This document shows positions 11,677 through 24,588 of a stretch of 64,000 nt of DNA, piece by piece. Below the pieces are notes generated by a model. It was given only the letters and a program-made list of their open reading frames with translations. It was not told the origin of the DNA and ran no database searches. The stretch is from positions 1-64,000 of the forward strand of contig CBFFRP010000113.1 of assembly GCA_965644295.1 (NCBI GenBank). The letters are read 5' to 3'. Position 1 is the stretch's first letter. The number at the start of each line of letters is the position of its first letter. The translations under genes and the position numbers were made by a program. Source of the stretch: Paraphysomonas bandaiensis (taxonomy: Eukaryota; Chrysophyceae).

Positions 11677-13723
11677 ATGCTTAGTAGAGCAGCCTCCCGC
11701 AGAGTTGTTTGCAATAGATCATGCAATAATGTATACAGCGTCACTCCTTTCCGGGCGGTGAGCTTGTTGAGAACGAGTCGATACAAGCCATCTCACCCAT
11801 ACATATATCCTGGACACGAAAAAGTTCAAGCTACCCCTATGGTGTATATTTCTGGAGAAGAAATGACACGGTATGGCATGGAACTTATCCTTGAGCATTG
11901 GATTCGACCCCACTTAGACATCTCTCGATGGGAAATGTTTGATCTGAGTTGTAAGGTTAGAGATGAGACTGATGATAAAGTTCTTGTCGACGCAGTTGAA
12001 GCTGGTTCTAGAATCTGTGCTATTTTTAAAGAACCTACAATTACTCCATCAGCGAAGCAAGTGAAGGAATTCGGCTTGAAGAAACCACTCAGTAGCCCGA
12101 ATGGTGTAATGAGGAAAGGCTGGAATGGCATCTCTATATCACGAGATACCATCCATATTCCAGACGTTGAACTAGGGTATCACAAACCTGTATTTTTTGA
12201 TAGGCATGCAGTTGGGGGAGAATATGGCGCTGGTTGGAAGCAGGTTGGAGCGGGTCGATTGCTGACACTTTTCTTTCCTGAGGATGGCAGCTCCCCAACG
12301 TTTGTAGACGATCGAGTTCTTTGTGACGATGAAAATGTCGCAGTCACGTATCACAATCCTCTCGACAATGTACCTCAGATGGCGCACCATTTTTTTAGTA
12401 GGTGCCTTGAAGCAAAGGTTTCGATATACTTGTTTACGTCCCCTGCGATCTGAACCATGTATAGGTGGTACCATATGTTGTTACCAAGAAAACAGTCTTC
12501 AAATGGCAAGAAGGATTCTGGGTGAAAATGAAGGAAGTCTTCGATGAGCACTATAGTGCAAAATTCAAGGAAGCTGGTATTATTCCTGATGGGAAATTGG
12601 AGCATCTTATCTCCGATGCTGCAACAATGCAAATTATCCGTTGGACCAAAGGAGGGTTTGGAATGGCAGCTCACAATTACGATGGTGATATGCTTACAGA
12701 TGAAATAGCTCAGGTATATATTTTTCTACAAGTTCTGTTGGGAGCTTAGTATTCATTATATATGCACTTGCGTTCAGGTTCATAGGTCGCCTGGATTCAT
12801 TACATCTAATTTAGTTGGACGCACCAACGATGGGAGAATCATAAGGGGTAAGCACTTCGCAATCAAAGCATTCTTTCATCATACTCTAATACACGATGTT
12901 ATGTATCCTGAATTTTTATTCTGTATTATGTAGAGTTTGAAGCATCACATGGTACCGTGACGGATTTGTATCATGCCCACCTCAGAGGGGAACAAACAAG
13001 TTTAAATCCACTTGGATTAGCAGAGGCATTGATCGGTAATTTGTTTACCACAACTTTTGTACGCCGTTTTTGACAACTCTTATGGCATATAGGTGCCATA
13101 GATCATTCTGCACGCATATATGAGAACCAGGGTATGTAGCATTGCATCAAATATAGTTGCGGATGTTAAGATATATTTTATCCGTGTAGACAATAACTCG
13201 TCCACTGCGGTATTGAAATTCACCAGTCAGCTGCGTCGGGCAGTGTACAATACCTTCCGTTACGGCCAGGGAACCCGTGATATGGCCGGTCCTAAAGGAC
13301 TTACAACAGAACAATTTGTTCATAAGGTTTGTTTTCTCTTATATGGGTTGTATTTGTACTTTCATATTTTAAATACGTGCATACCGGGCATTGCTTTCTG
13401 GAATAATGTATATTTTCAAGGTTGCATGGAGATTGTGTAGATACCTTGCCGCAGAGGAGGACGAAGAGGTTATGGATGGAATCATGTCGCCAGATAGACG
13501 ATTTCAGAAGAGTTACAACGTCGATAAGGAAGCTCTCGAGTCTTTATTCAAAGAATATGATACGGATAACTCTGGAAAAATTGGAAAGGAAGAGCTCGAG
13601 AAAGTCCTTGTCAAGCTTGGTGTTGCTCCATTGAAACATCCAGAAAGTCGGTTTAGTGCTGTCGAAGGCAGAAACGCAGACAATGGTGATGACAACACTG
13701 ATGACAGTGCAGAAGAAGCATGA
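11677..13723 (+). CDS. Isocitrate dehydrogenase with C-terminal EF-hand (mitochondrial)
   Basis: Seven exons (11677-12417, 12465-12713, 12778-12847, 12934-13035, 13093-13131, 13190-13326, 13421-13723) give 546 residues. The first 35 residues are rich in Arg and Ser, lack acidic residues and resemble a mitochondrial presequence. The body follows the eukaryotic homodimeric (type II-like) IDH plan: a GEEMTR start, the KEPTITPS segment, a SPNGVMRKGWNG segment at the substrate loop, HNYDGDMLTDEIAQV and EASHGTVTDLYH. Near the end there is one canonical EF-hand loop, DTDNSGKIGKEE, after LESLFKEY. From memory, EF-hand-bearing IDHs that use NAD occur in diatoms and other algae, so cofactor choice cannot be assumed to be NADP. 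A calcium-responsive TCA enzyme is plausible. Confidence 0.88.
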
Positions 13724-14878
13724 ATTGATACGGAATGTCGCTGTTTTATCTGTGGTGAGAAAGTGTAGATGTACGCTGATATTCTTTAGGATTTTCAGTG
13801 ATTAACGATTAACTAAAAAGTGCTGCAATTAATTAAATCGTGATGGTGGTGTATTTAGTTCGGTATATGGTATGTGTGCTACTATGTGTTTGTTGTTTGA
13901 ACGAAATCAGTACTCTATACGAAGTATATTACATATTCTGAATAGTATAGCAGAAGAGTGATGTAGGTCTGCATGTCTGCATACCAACCATTGGTATGGA
14001 ACATCTCTCATGTATTCACGTGACAAGGAAAGGAAACTGTTAAATCAAAAGTCTTGGAAAGCCAAAGATATATTTCTAATTGTCTTGTATCTTGTTTGGC
14101 AGATTAGGATCTCTGAATGTCTTTTGCATTCCTCTGTTTTCTTTCCTTCCCAGGCATTAGCATATCCAGATACTGTATATACGAGGCACCAGCGAGCATC
14201 TTCAACTGTTTATTGACTCCATAACTCTTAAAGCCGTCACTAAACCCTCAGTTCTTATACACAGCCAGATATCTCTTCATTCTGATAGCATCCGTCCAGG
14301 AACTACTGGGATGTTTTCGATCAGGGGAAACGTTTTTCTTTCTTTTGAACATCGATATCAGTTTACTATCCACACACACCTGTGTATGATATTATGACCT
14401 CGTTGTTATTGTTCAGTTTAGCTAACTGGATACTGAACTCCTGCGTCAGTGTACCGCGTATATTGTCCCCATACGATATCGTACGTACGAAGTAGTATGC
14501 CTATATTCAACTATCACTGTAAATATCCTCAATTTGCACATCCAAAAAGTTAGAATTTTACGAGTTTTTTTGTTAAGAATATCTGACAACAATTCAAACT
14601 GAAAACCGTTTTTTTCTGCTGACATGTCCACATACAGCAGTTGGTAGCTACAGCTATACATGTGTGTACATACTGCTGCTGTAAAGACAGCTGTGTATGT
14701 TGTGTATGTTGAGGGTGCAGTGCTGATATTTAAACAAACAGAGAGAGAGAGCAGAGCGTTCACACCGCAGTATGGAGCTGTTCTGATACCTAACATGCTT
14801 GGCATGTATTGATATTGTGTTTCTGCTCATCCAGCTCTCTGTTCTTACATGAGAATGTATATGTAAGACGCCGTTATC
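13724..14878. other. Intergenic, probable upstream region of the next gene
   Basis: No convincing gene. TACAGCAGTT at 14633-14642 is one base off the recurring 10-mer, and a CTGCTGTA stretch lies at about 14673-14681, both 200-250 bp before the next ATG. Confidence 0.4.
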
Positions 14879-16099
14879 ATGCATCGTCGACGCCCTGACG
14901 CATATGCGGTTCAGACCTCGACTAAAGCTGACCTTCAGAAAAGAATGGATTCTATGCTACAAGCATGTAATAGTGCGTGTCAAAGGCGGAAGCAAACTCC
15001 TGATAGAAGCAACAGGAAGGCTTTGAGTGACGGCCATCTTGTACGACCTGAATCACTGCTGACTCAGACAACTTCTAATGTGGCACCACAGTCTTTGTCC
15101 ATTCAAAGTAATAGGATCCCTTCGGCCTCACCGTTGATAAAAGATAATTCAAATAATGGAGCCGCTTCCAGGATGAAGAAAAAGAGTAATGGTGTTGATC
15201 CCATGCAGAATATTTATGGCAGACCTTCGCCGCGTGGTGCCTCATCGCCCCCTGTTACCATGCAATCTCCCAGAAATATGAATACCCCGCCGCTAACTCC
15301 GAAAAGTATTCTGACCAAACCGTGTACATCAAAGAATGCGACCGGAAAGCGTGTAAGGTTTAATACTGATTTGTTGTCAACAGAGCCTACCCACGCATAC
15401 AATACCATGGAATCTGTGAATGGATCTATCGCTCTCCCCAGGGTAGAGAAAAAATCTTCTGCGAAATCAAGAAAAGTTCCGCTCTTCCAACCTCCAACAA
15501 GACCTACGCGCCCACCATTATCTGAACAACTCTCTGCAATAGCAAACAAAGCTAGCAACATCACTATGGACATCAAGCTCAAAGCTGGAATGGACGAGGA
15601 CTGTACAAATAATGGAGAGGTCCCTCTTCTGACGTTTCCAGTTAAGAATTTTACAGTCGGAACTCTGCAATGCAGGTACTGTAATGATCATGTCGAGTAT
15701 TCTCGCATATTGGCATACTGCTGTGCTCTCTGTTTAAAAGAATATTGAATAAGTCAATGTATGTATAATCGCCCTTTTTGTTCATGTAGATTTCCTTCCC
15801 CTGCCGTTTTCTACAACAACAGGCTGGAGTATGTCTTTCATCACCCATTCCAAGCTGCAGAAATAAAGTTGGTTTTGTATTACAAGGACATGCAGTGTTT
15901 GGCTCTATCACCCAATCCTCAACCTGGGAAAATGTACTTCCGCGTCCCGAGACGACTCGTTCACTTTGCATCGGATTATGACCCCGCAAAGCATTTCGTG
16001 GTTTTGTTTCTCTCCTCCTCTCTTTCTCTGCAGTCATTACGCAATGAAATCTTGCCTGTTATTGCTGGGTTATCTGGGGGTTCGACGATGAAATTCTGA
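14879..16099 (+). CDS. Unrecognised protein, disordered N-terminus plus folded C-terminal domain
   Basis: Two exons (14879-15675, 15790-16099) join at Cys-Arg to give 368 residues. The first 240 residues are basic and rich in Ser, Pro and Lys, with SPPVT/TPPLTP-type proline-directed motifs, and look disordered. The last 130 residues look folded: alternating hydrophobic strands, a LYYKDM motif, FRVPRRL and a run of serines after VVLFL. A PH-like fold is possible, but I recognise no family. The intron is 114 nt with a GTACTG donor and TAG acceptor. It is convergent with the TMEM144-like gene. Confidence 0.65.
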
Positions 16100-16765
16100 T
16101 AACTACCACCAACACTTTGGTCAACTATAACATGTCATATCAGCATCATTCCGCCTTTATTGCTCGGAAACAATCTTCGTTTTATATTGCCTTGTATGGG
16201 TATTATTTGTGTGTTTTTAGTATGTATAATGTCTTGTTCAGGACATGGTATTATACAGTACGAAGAAGTAGAAACTGAGATATCGGATTTCTTTTCAACG
16301 CTGTTCATTTTTTAATATGTAAAATTAAGTGCTACGTTCACTAGTTTGATTTTTTCAGTGAAAAAGAAATAGGTCAACCGATTGTCTATACAATAAGTAT
16401 TATAGAGAAGTAGTATATAATCGACAATTTGAATAATATCTTCAGGGTTGGTAATTACTAATTACGTAATGGTGCAATGTGCAACTATTCGGCTATTTTT
16501 CTGTAAAAATTCGGTACACTACCGACATACGAGGGGAAGTGATAGCATAAAAAATTACCATGGGGCGAATCAGAAATGTAAAACTATCATTCACACTGAC
16601 AGTTTATATATCGCAAAGCGTAATTGAAAGTGAAAATAGTAATATCTTTAATTATATGAAAAAACACAACAATAATCTTTAATAATGCTGCATAGTCACA
16701 TATTCAACACGATATATAATTCGCGAATTAATTTAAAAGTGCAATGCCCTGCCTATAGAAGTGTG
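16100..16765. other. Convergent intergenic region
   Basis: AT-rich region between two convergent genes. No gene or repeat recognised; it should contain both 3' UTRs. Confidence 0.4.
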
Positions 16766-18049
16766 TTACGACGCAATGGCCACGCAAACGGCGCCTGATA
16801 TTAATATTGCGCCACCCACAAAGAAAACTGTAATTTCTTGTCCTTTGATTTCCTTGAATACCACAATACCCCAGACTCCTGTAGAAGTCCATTATAAGTG
16901 CACAACTTACGCATATTTACTACAATTCATTCCACAGCATGAGCAAATACCTGCCACGAATAAAGCACATTGCAAGATTGGATACGCTACACCGTATCCC
17001 AAACTAGGAATAGCAATAACGGCCAGTATGTTAGAGACATTCCACAGTAACCCTACGTATAATATGACAAAGTTAGGGATAACAAGGTAGAGAGGAATCG
17101 TTTATACAACGAACACATATGCTTCACTTAAATGATATTAATTTAATAATAATATTCAACGTTATATTTATACCATACTGGATCGTATACCGCTTATTAA
17201 ATTAATTCACGGATGTGACGAACCTGATAGTATCCCAGTAGGAAGCGTATTTAACTGTAGAGGGGGGAGGTCGTCCACGCAGGAAAACCATACAAGACAT
17301 AATATTGGCGAACCTATCATAGCACCAAGTCCAAAAGAGGGAATAAATGCTAACCCAGCTTCTGCAGGTGATGCATAGTGACTAGGGGCTAGAATAGACC
17401 CTCCACTGAATCCCACAAGTACTGCCCACAAAATCCCCACCAACCTATCACCGGTGGGGGCATCAGAACTAGAGCGTCGCCCCACCAATTCAATCGATAA
17501 GGTCTTATTAGATGAAAACGATTCCTCGTTTAACGGCATAGTTGCTAGATCATTACCTTGTCTTAGTTTGTTGACTACATCAGAAAGATTTTTATTACAA
17601 GCAATGCACACCACACCAGCAATGAGGAGAAGCACACCAATAACGCTCAAAGCTATATTGCTAACCCCTTCCTGAAACACTACAACCCCCCAAATGTAAG
17701 AAACAAGTATAGCGGTACCCCCAAATACACCTTGAGATAGTGCGACTCCGATATTTTTGATGGCCTGAAATGAAGCACCCAATGCAACAACAAGTAACAG
17801 CCCCGCAATCACACCGAGCCAAGAAAATGAAAAAACTGTGCCGGCATCATCATCGTCTACAACTTCCTTGTTCAGATAAAGAAATGGAATGACCAGAAGG
17901 CTACTTAGAAACACCCCAATAGACACATACTGAGTGAATAAGATGGGATGCAGATTGTACTTCGCCACACTCTCGAACTTATAAGGAGATGTAAAGCTAC
18001 CGTTAAATACAGCAGATAAACCTGCAGCTATGTAGCCAAGTGCACTCAT
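16766..18049 (-). CDS. TMEM144: TMEM144-like multispan membrane transporter
   Basis: Exons 18049-17224, 17052-16951 and 16878-16766 encode 346 residues, essentially the length of TMEM144 family members. About ten hydrophobic segments are visible. The N-terminal half has GLSAVFNGSF and a SQGVFGGTAILVSYIWGVVVF stretch; the C-terminal half repeats the pattern with FVAGVWGIVVFKEIKGQE. This internal duplication is typical of the drug/metabolite transporter superfamily, in which TMEM144 is grouped with putative carbohydrate transporters; the substrate is unknown. A hydrophilic loop lies at about residues 155-205. The start codon is 52 bp from a 780-bp tetranucleotide array shared with the divergent GH27 gene. 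Confidence 0.78.
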
Positions 18050-18100
18050 GGCAGGTCAACGATTGTATAATGCTCCCAGAACCCAAAGATCCTGAAGAGA

Positions 18101-18759
18101 GTGTATGTATGTATGTATGTATGTATGTATGTATGCATGTATGTATGTATGTATGTATGTATGTATGTATGTATGTATGTATGTATGTATGTATGTATGT
18201 ATGTATGTATGTATGTATGTATGTATGTATGTATGTATGTATGTATGTATGTATGTATGTATGTATGTATGTATGTATGTATGTATGTATGTATGTATGT
18301 ATGTATGTATGTATGTATGTATGTATGTATGTATGTATGTATGTATGCATGTATGTATGTATGTATGTATGTATGTATGTATGTATGTATGTATGTATGT
18401 ATGGATGTATGTATGTATGTATGTATGTATGTATGTATGTATGTATGTATGTATGTATGTATGTATGTATGTATGTATGTATGTATGTATGTATGTATGT
18501 ATGTATGTATGTATGTATGTATGTATGTATGTATGTATGTATGTATGTATGTATGTATGTATGTATGTATGTATGTATGTATGTATGTATGTATGTATGT
18601 ATGTATGTATGTATGTATGTATGTATGTATGTATGTATGTATGTATGTATGTATGTATGTATGTATGTATGTATGTATGTATGTATGTATGTATGTATGT
18701 ATGTATGTATGTATGTATGTATGTATGTATGTATGTATGTATGTATGTATGTATATATG

Positions 18760-18793
<34 letters not shown>

Positions 18794-18882
18794 TGTATGT
18801 ATGTATGTATGTATGTATGTATGTATGTATGTTTGTATGAATGTATATGTAGGTAGGTATGTAGGTACGTATGGATGCATGT
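18101..18882. repeat. (TATG)n tetranucleotide array filling a divergent promoter
   Basis: Nearly perfect repetition of TATG from 18102 to about 18830, then a decayed edge to 18882. Rare interruptions change one base: TGCATGT twice, TGGATGT once, and a TATATG pair near 18752. The array occupies most of the 892 bp between the starts of the TMEM144-like gene and the GH27 gene. All six frames are open across it, but the predicted Met-Tyr-Val-Cys or His-Thr-Tyr-Ile repeats are not genes. Confidence 0.97.
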
Positions 18883-18941
18883 TATTATGGATCAAGTGAA
18901 GTTGTTGAACTTCTTCTAATATCAGTATCTGAAGTGTCGTA

Positions 18942-19155
18942 ATGAGAGCTGGTGTTGTGGTGTTGGGAGGGTTATTCGTATCAGTGGGTGCTATTGATAA
19001 TGGGAAGGGACTCACGCCTGTGAGTGTGTGATATGATATGCGTGTGCTTATCTTATTAGTGTTGTAGCCAATGGGATGGAGGAGCTGGAATTTGTTTGGA
19101 GCAGATGTGAACCAGGAGTTAATTCAGTCTCAGGTGTTAGTTGAATTCACTGTAC

Positions 19156-19191
<36 letters not shown>

Positions 19192-21238
19192 GAGTGACTC
19201 ATGTACGGTTGGTGGTCAGATGGATGGCATGGTGTCTCGTAAGCGTACTGTGAATGGAGTTCCGACCTCTCTTCTTGATCTTGGGTACAGTGATGTGGGA
19301 TTAGACGATGCCTGGTAAGTTTATCTTCTATAGTTCTGAGTTATAGTGATTGTAATATTTTAAATGAGTTCGAACGTTTGTCTCATGTAGCACAGTGAGT
19401 GAAGTATTTAACTGAGCCTCCTTGTTATATACAGGCAACTTTGCGGTGACTATGGGTCGGAGCATTTTACATATCACGATGAGAGCGGTAAACCTGTTGT
19501 TGATACTTTACTATTTCCAGATTTCAACGCAATGACGAGCTATGCTCATTCCTATGGATTGACTGCGGGGTATTTCTAAACTAGTATATTATTGCCTACT
19601 CTACTGTACTCATATGAACCGCACAATTATACTGTGTACTTTGTATTGTGGTTAAAATATTTGATATACTTTTTTGCAAAGATACTACACTGTTGTTAAT
19701 ATATCGCACGGTAACAGATGGTATGCGAATAATTGTATATGTGAGGACCATTGCAACAGCGACGCGTGCTATCAACAGGATGTCGAAGCGCTAATATCGT
19801 ATGGATTTGATAGCGTTAAACTTGATGCTTGTGGCAAAGAGGTGAGCTTAGCTTCTTCGTTTCTGACCATAAGCGCCACTTAAGCTCTGATAAAATAGTT
19901 GGACCTCCAGAAGTGGTCGGATCTCATTGCTGCAACCGGAAAATCGATCCTGATTGAGAACTGTCACTGGGGTAATATAAATTTGCATGGCTTTGAGTAT
20001 ATGCACATGATATTTGCACAGTATGATTATTCTGTGATGGTGTCTGTGTATTGTGCTGCCAATTGAAGTCACTGTTGTATCTTGTCATAGGTTTTTCTCG
20101 TCCCAATGAAACATGGTGCCCGTTCAACTACTACAGAACTTCCATGGATGTGCGTGCTTCTTATCAATCGGTATTAAAGAACCTGATGTCCACAATACCA
20201 TTTGCCAAAAAGAACCTTTCCACGCCTGGTTGTTGGGGTTACCCAGGTATGGTATTGATTGAGCTGTGTTCGATTGTTTTTGTAGAAGCTATAACGAAAT
20301 AGCAAGACATAAATTTGCTGTATATATGTTAATTTATGCTTTACTATTGCTGGCATATATGTTTGCGTGCTGCTGTAAATTAATATTTTCGGGTATGTTC
20401 CTGCTGTGATATATATTGTACAGATATGCTTGAGGTTGGGTGTCAGAACGGCCCAGGGGGTGAGCATGATCCCGGATTGTCATTCGTGGAGGTACCATCT
20501 GTTGAACTTAAGAAGCTGTTATGTATGTCACGTGTGCGTGGGAGTGGTCTATACTGTAGAACTATTTGCATGATAGTGATGAAAACACAGCGTGTTTGGA
20601 CGTTGTTGCAACACTTGATACCACACGGCTGCTGTATTCATGGGTGCATAATTCTCACTTGTGGAATCTTAAATGATAGGCTAGAACCCACTTTGGAGCA
20701 TGGTGTATTGTGTCATCGCCACTCATTTTGTCCCACGACACGATGAATGATACTGTAACGGATGAAATATGGCCAATTATTTCGAATACAGAGGCTATTT
20801 CAATAAACCAGGCATATGCTGGAGATTCTGGTATATTATTGTGACTATTCATAACGTAATTGCACAAATGCGTTATAGTATTTCTGACTGTTTCTGTGCA
20901 TGTACTACACAGGATCTCTCTTTATGACATCTCGCGACACTGTTGAGTTGCGCTCCCGCGATGAAGAGGACTCCGAACGAACAATTGTGGCATCTTGGCA
21001 ACAATGGTCTAAGAAATTGTCTGATTCGAAAGCTGCTGTCCTGATAATGAATAATGCCGACTCTGTACAAGAAGTTACTCTTGTGTTCAAAACTATTCCA
21101 ACTTTCGAGGGCAAGGGTATGACAGAATTTTCAATTCGAGATATTTGGGAACACACCGATCTTGGAACGTTTGATGGGTCCTACTCTGTATCATTGGAGT
21201 CCCATGATTCTGCCTTCCTTGTGTTATCAGCGGTATGA
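18942..21238 (+). CDS. Secreted alpha-galactosidase, glycoside hydrolase family 27
   Basis: Ten exons (18942-19019, 19068-19133, 19220-19314, 19435-19569, 19718-19841, 19899-19971, 20091-20246, 20424-20491, 20680-20830, 20913-21238) encode 423 residues. A short hydrophobic signal peptide precedes the mature start at about GAIDNGKG. GH27 landmarks in order: LTPPMGWRSWNLFG, LDDAW, AGWYANNCICEDHC, GFDSVKLDACGKE (catalytic nucleophile region, D-A-C), ILIENC, PDMLEVG (acid/base Asp region), EARTHFGAWCIVSSPLILSHD and AINQ-like SINQAYAGDSG. A beta-sandwich tail follows. Known reaction: removal of terminal alpha-galactose from glycans or glycolipids. The ten-exon model conserves the frame at every junction. 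The family also contains alpha-N-acetylgalactosaminidases, so the exact substrate is open. Confidence 0.9.
19155..19190 (+). repeat. (GTT)12 trinucleotide tract in GH27 intron 2
   Basis: A pure GTT tract lies inside the 86-nt second intron. Its position between splice sites means length changes would not alter the protein. Confidence 0.9.
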
Positions 21239-22642
21239 GAACATGCAGATGTCATTGAATTTTGTCTCAACCAATATGGAGCGTTCCCATTTTACCCTGA
21301 TATATATGCCATATAACTTCATATGACTGAGGAAAATACCTATTCCCACTGCAAGATCTATGCTATGATACTGTGATATATGTCCCTTTTCACATTAGTG
21401 AAAATATAATATATTCAGCACCATGAATGCATTTTAACAAAACTGACATCATAATAATGATATTTCGTTTCACGACTTTATTTGTATGTTTCATGATAGT
21501 AAATAGATATTAATCTCTCTTCTGCTGCGACCGTGTGTGAATTGTCCCAACTCGTAGAGTGAGAAGTATCACATATAGAAACTGCCCTATTCTCATTAGC
21601 AAATCTGAAGAGTAGTTTATCACATTCTTTTGTTGTTTGTATTGAGTTCTTCACGACACAATATATATTACGCAATTTAAGTGAGTTAAATTGTGTGCAT
21701 TAGAGGGGAACCCAACTCATAGTTATAATGGAAGTAAATTCAGTTACTGATGTCTGACCATAGAAGATATATAATATGATTCACTGGTGTAACAACGTAG
21801 CGAGTGATAGTGCAGATGTGAGGATAGTGATGTTGTGCTGATGTTTTTAGCCAATATCATCAGGCCTAGGTATCAGCTCGAAATTTATCTGATAAAGTAG
21901 AATTGAAGAAATCATCTGGCGCTAGAGCCGAAGCAAACCTGCTAGACGAGACAGAGCAGCACAACGCAGATGTATTGGATGTTGTCAACCAGTAATGGAG
22001 GGCAAGGGGACTGGGATACAACGACGTCGTTTAACGAAGAATATCTAAAAAGGTGCAAGAAAAAAATATTCACGTCGTGTGCACAGGCCAACAAGATAAT
22101 TAAACACGCATTAAGAGGCATTAAACTGAAGGGTTGCAACACACAGTTTTTTTTGAAGCGTATCACAGAGGATATTTTAGTGTATATAAATTGCTCTTCA
22201 GTACTTCAGTAGAGGAATACAATTGTATGCTCTCATGTATATAATATATTCAGGTTAGAACAAAATAACCCAGAGCTAATCAAAAGACGACGTATAAAAG
22301 AGTATTTATTAGTGATGTTTGGGACTACAGTAGTGTCTTATATTATGACTGGAAGGACTTCAGAGCTAAACACAACGTCAGAGTGAAAATTCCAATAGCC
22401 GACGTGTGTGGTCTATAATTACGTACGTGTTACCATATACGCACTCCTGAGTAAAGTTTGACGCGTTACATCGGTCATTTTGGTCACAATGAAATGTCGA
22501 TTAAAATCATGTTAAATTCCCGGAAGAATCTCTCCGGTATTCATATCCCTCAGAACACCATGAAACGATGCGTAACCAACGCTAAGAGCTCGTTGAAAGT
22601 AGTTCTGAATGATCGTTTATGGTAAGAGCTAGCTATATACCT
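21239..22642. other. Intergenic, no confident gene
   Basis: Short frames at 21,478-21,675 (minus) and 21,970-22,212 (plus) have no recognisable domain or supporting splice context. The stretch may contain decayed transposon sequence. Confidence 0.35.
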
Positions 22643-22820
22643 GGTTGCACCATGGTGCTCGCAGCGATGCACAAGCAGTCCCGAGACGGTTGCCCGCCAC
22701 TAGTAGTATATAGCAAATCTAGTTATTAGCTAGTCTATAGACATAAACTAGTTTCTGTACGCAACCGTACTCATGTAATAATCAGACTTTCATATATAGC
22801 TATATACCATGAAGTTCGGT
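22643..22820 (+). repeat. LINE 3' tail, copy A
   Basis: Contains the conserved structured element GTTGCACC-AT-GGTGC followed by GCAGCGATGCACAAGCAGTC, then a tail ending in TAATAATCAGACTTTCA like other copies. The outer closing stem seen in copies C-G cannot be formed here because the left arm is not conserved, so this copy is probably 5'-truncated at that point. Confidence 0.6.
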
Positions 22821-22909
22821 GGTTGCGTATTATCATATATATAGCAATATTATTACATATATTATAATATTATATTATAATATATAGTAGAATAATATGA
22901 GTATCTCCA

Positions 22910-22995
22910 CCCAATTGGGTGGGAGTGTTGAGTTCTGCTGTTTGATACGATATATATATAATATTATTGTACAATTGAAACGAGTATATTTACCC
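22910..22995 (+). repeat. Copia polypurine tract and LTR fragment
   Basis: AATTGGGTGGGAG followed by TGTTGAGTTCTG is a Copia polypurine tract and LTR start, like the one at 3,180 but not identical in sequence. LINE tail sequence begins soon after, so the LTR is truncated. Confidence 0.6.
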
Positions 22996-22999
22996 TAGT

Positions 23000-23405
23000 T
23001 TGGGAACATATAGATCCCTCTCAACGAAGTCGGGCTCGCACCGTTTCGAGGTGATGTAGGGGATAAGTATCGAAGAGATTTCTTTAGGAAACTACAACGT
23101 GAACCACATTCATAGACAGCAAATAATATTCTGCCCACAAACAATGGTCACTTGTGTAGACACCTCTTTTAATCCTTCTTGTCGAATAAACAGACATCAG
23201 AAAATAGGCCCTTCTAAAATGAGTATCCGGAACGTTTGGGCGCTGCTTGCTAAAGTCGAGCATCTGGGATGAGTAAATAATAAGGACTCAAAAGTCCTAA
23301 AGTCAATATATATCAACATTCTGCATTTGCTCACTGCATATGCTTTGAGCTATTGATAGCAACGATAATTGCACTCTGGTGCTTGCAGCGACACACAAAT
23401 AGTTT
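23000..23405 (+). repeat. LINE 3' end, copy B (old, diverged)
   Basis: Aligns with copy C (23,710-24,225) through the blocks starting CTCAACRAAGT and GGGGATAAGTAYCG and ends with GGTGCTTGCAGCGACACACAAA, a damaged form of the shared 3' hairpin. Substitutions and indels are numerous. Confidence 0.65.
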
Positions 23406-23709
23406 TCGTATTAAGAGTATGTTGTGAAGTGTGTAGCTTTAAATGATAATTATTTCTTGAAATTATATTGTTTTTGAAACATGCCATTTTAAGACTTTTA
23501 CGAGTAATGTGAGAAATTTTGAGTGGAAAGTTTAGAAGTTAATTGGGGGATAACATTTGCAAAAGAATCTACTTAATACTACCTATTTGACTAACTGGCT
23601 AGGCAGTTAGCTATTATTCAACCTCGTCAAAAGGTTTAGTGAAATAATTATGCTCCACTGAAGTCAGGTTCTTTTCTATCGTATTTGAACATTCTATACT
23701 AATTAATGA

Positions 23710-24225
23710 TGACTACCCTCAACAAAGTTGAACTCGCACCTTTTCGTGGTGTTCTGGGGGATAAGTACCGGAGAGATTTTCTCTGGGAAACTAACGTGCG
23801 CCGCAAAGATCGTCAGCAGATATTCTTCTGCCCACACATAGCCGAATGCTTGTGTGGTACAAGGGACACCAATAAGTGTCACTTGTGTAGACGTCTTTGG
23901 GCCCTGACGAATAAACAGGCATCCGAGAATGGGTCCACCTCAAGGGCATCCGGGACAGGGCCCACCTGAAGGGTAACCGGGGTATTGGGCTGCCTGCTGA
24001 AGTCAAGCATCCGGGATGTTCACCTTAAGAACTCAGAGCGGAAGTGGTCGCACCTTGGTGCTTGCGGCGACGCACAAGCAGCTTCCGTAGCGTTAAATAG
24101 TAGGATAAAAAATGTGTGTACTGATTAGTTACAGGTAGAGGTTCAACTAGTTTGTTTAGCATTCATCTAGCTACTAAGTTGGTGCAGGTTTTTAACGCCT
24201 ATTGCTAATAATAAGACTTTCAATA
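23710..24225 (+). mobile_element. LINE 3' end, copy C
   Basis: Near-identical on the opposite strand to copy G at the right window edge. The first part may code for a C-terminal Cys-rich segment (CLCGTRDTNKCHLC), then 3' UTR. The structured element at 24040-24086 has closing stem GGAAG/CTTCC, hairpin GCACC-TT-GGTGC and hairpin GCTTG...CAAGC. The tail ends AATAATAAGACTTTCA near 24,225. Confidence 0.75.
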
Positions 24226-24588
24226 ATGATGATGACTAGGTTTGACTCAAGTATTATATTGACCAGACCAGTAATATTATTTAAAGTGGCAAGCTTTTTA
24301 AAGCATTTTGACTAGGTACAATAGTATATATTATTTTATTATTATCAGACGGTATCCGGCTTGTCACATTGATACTGAGAAAGCGCATCTACTTTGTTTT
24401 AATTCAACTACTGTTGATACTATTTTTATTCGCCAGCATATATTAGAAGAGGCAATGTCGGTTGGACTATATATACACTCCTAGCTTTTGATATCGAAGG
24501 TGCGTGGATTTCTTGAGTGATTCACAAGTGAAAGTAGCATGAACACAATTCCTTATGCACTTGTATTGAATCTCACACTCTAAAATTG
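24226..24588. other. Intergenic, kinesin 3' side
   Basis: AT-rich; nothing recognised. Confidence 0.35.

Noticed and set aside
16761-17090. 109-residue plus-strand frame
   Set aside because: It is antisense to exons 2 and 3 of the TMEM144-like gene, which complete that protein's last membrane segments.
18040-19015. Long Met-Tyr-Val-Cys and His-Thr-Tyr-Ile repeat proteins on both strands (also 26.4-27.3 kb)
   Set aside because: They are translations of a stop-free tetranucleotide in all frames. The real gene starts lie outside the arrays.
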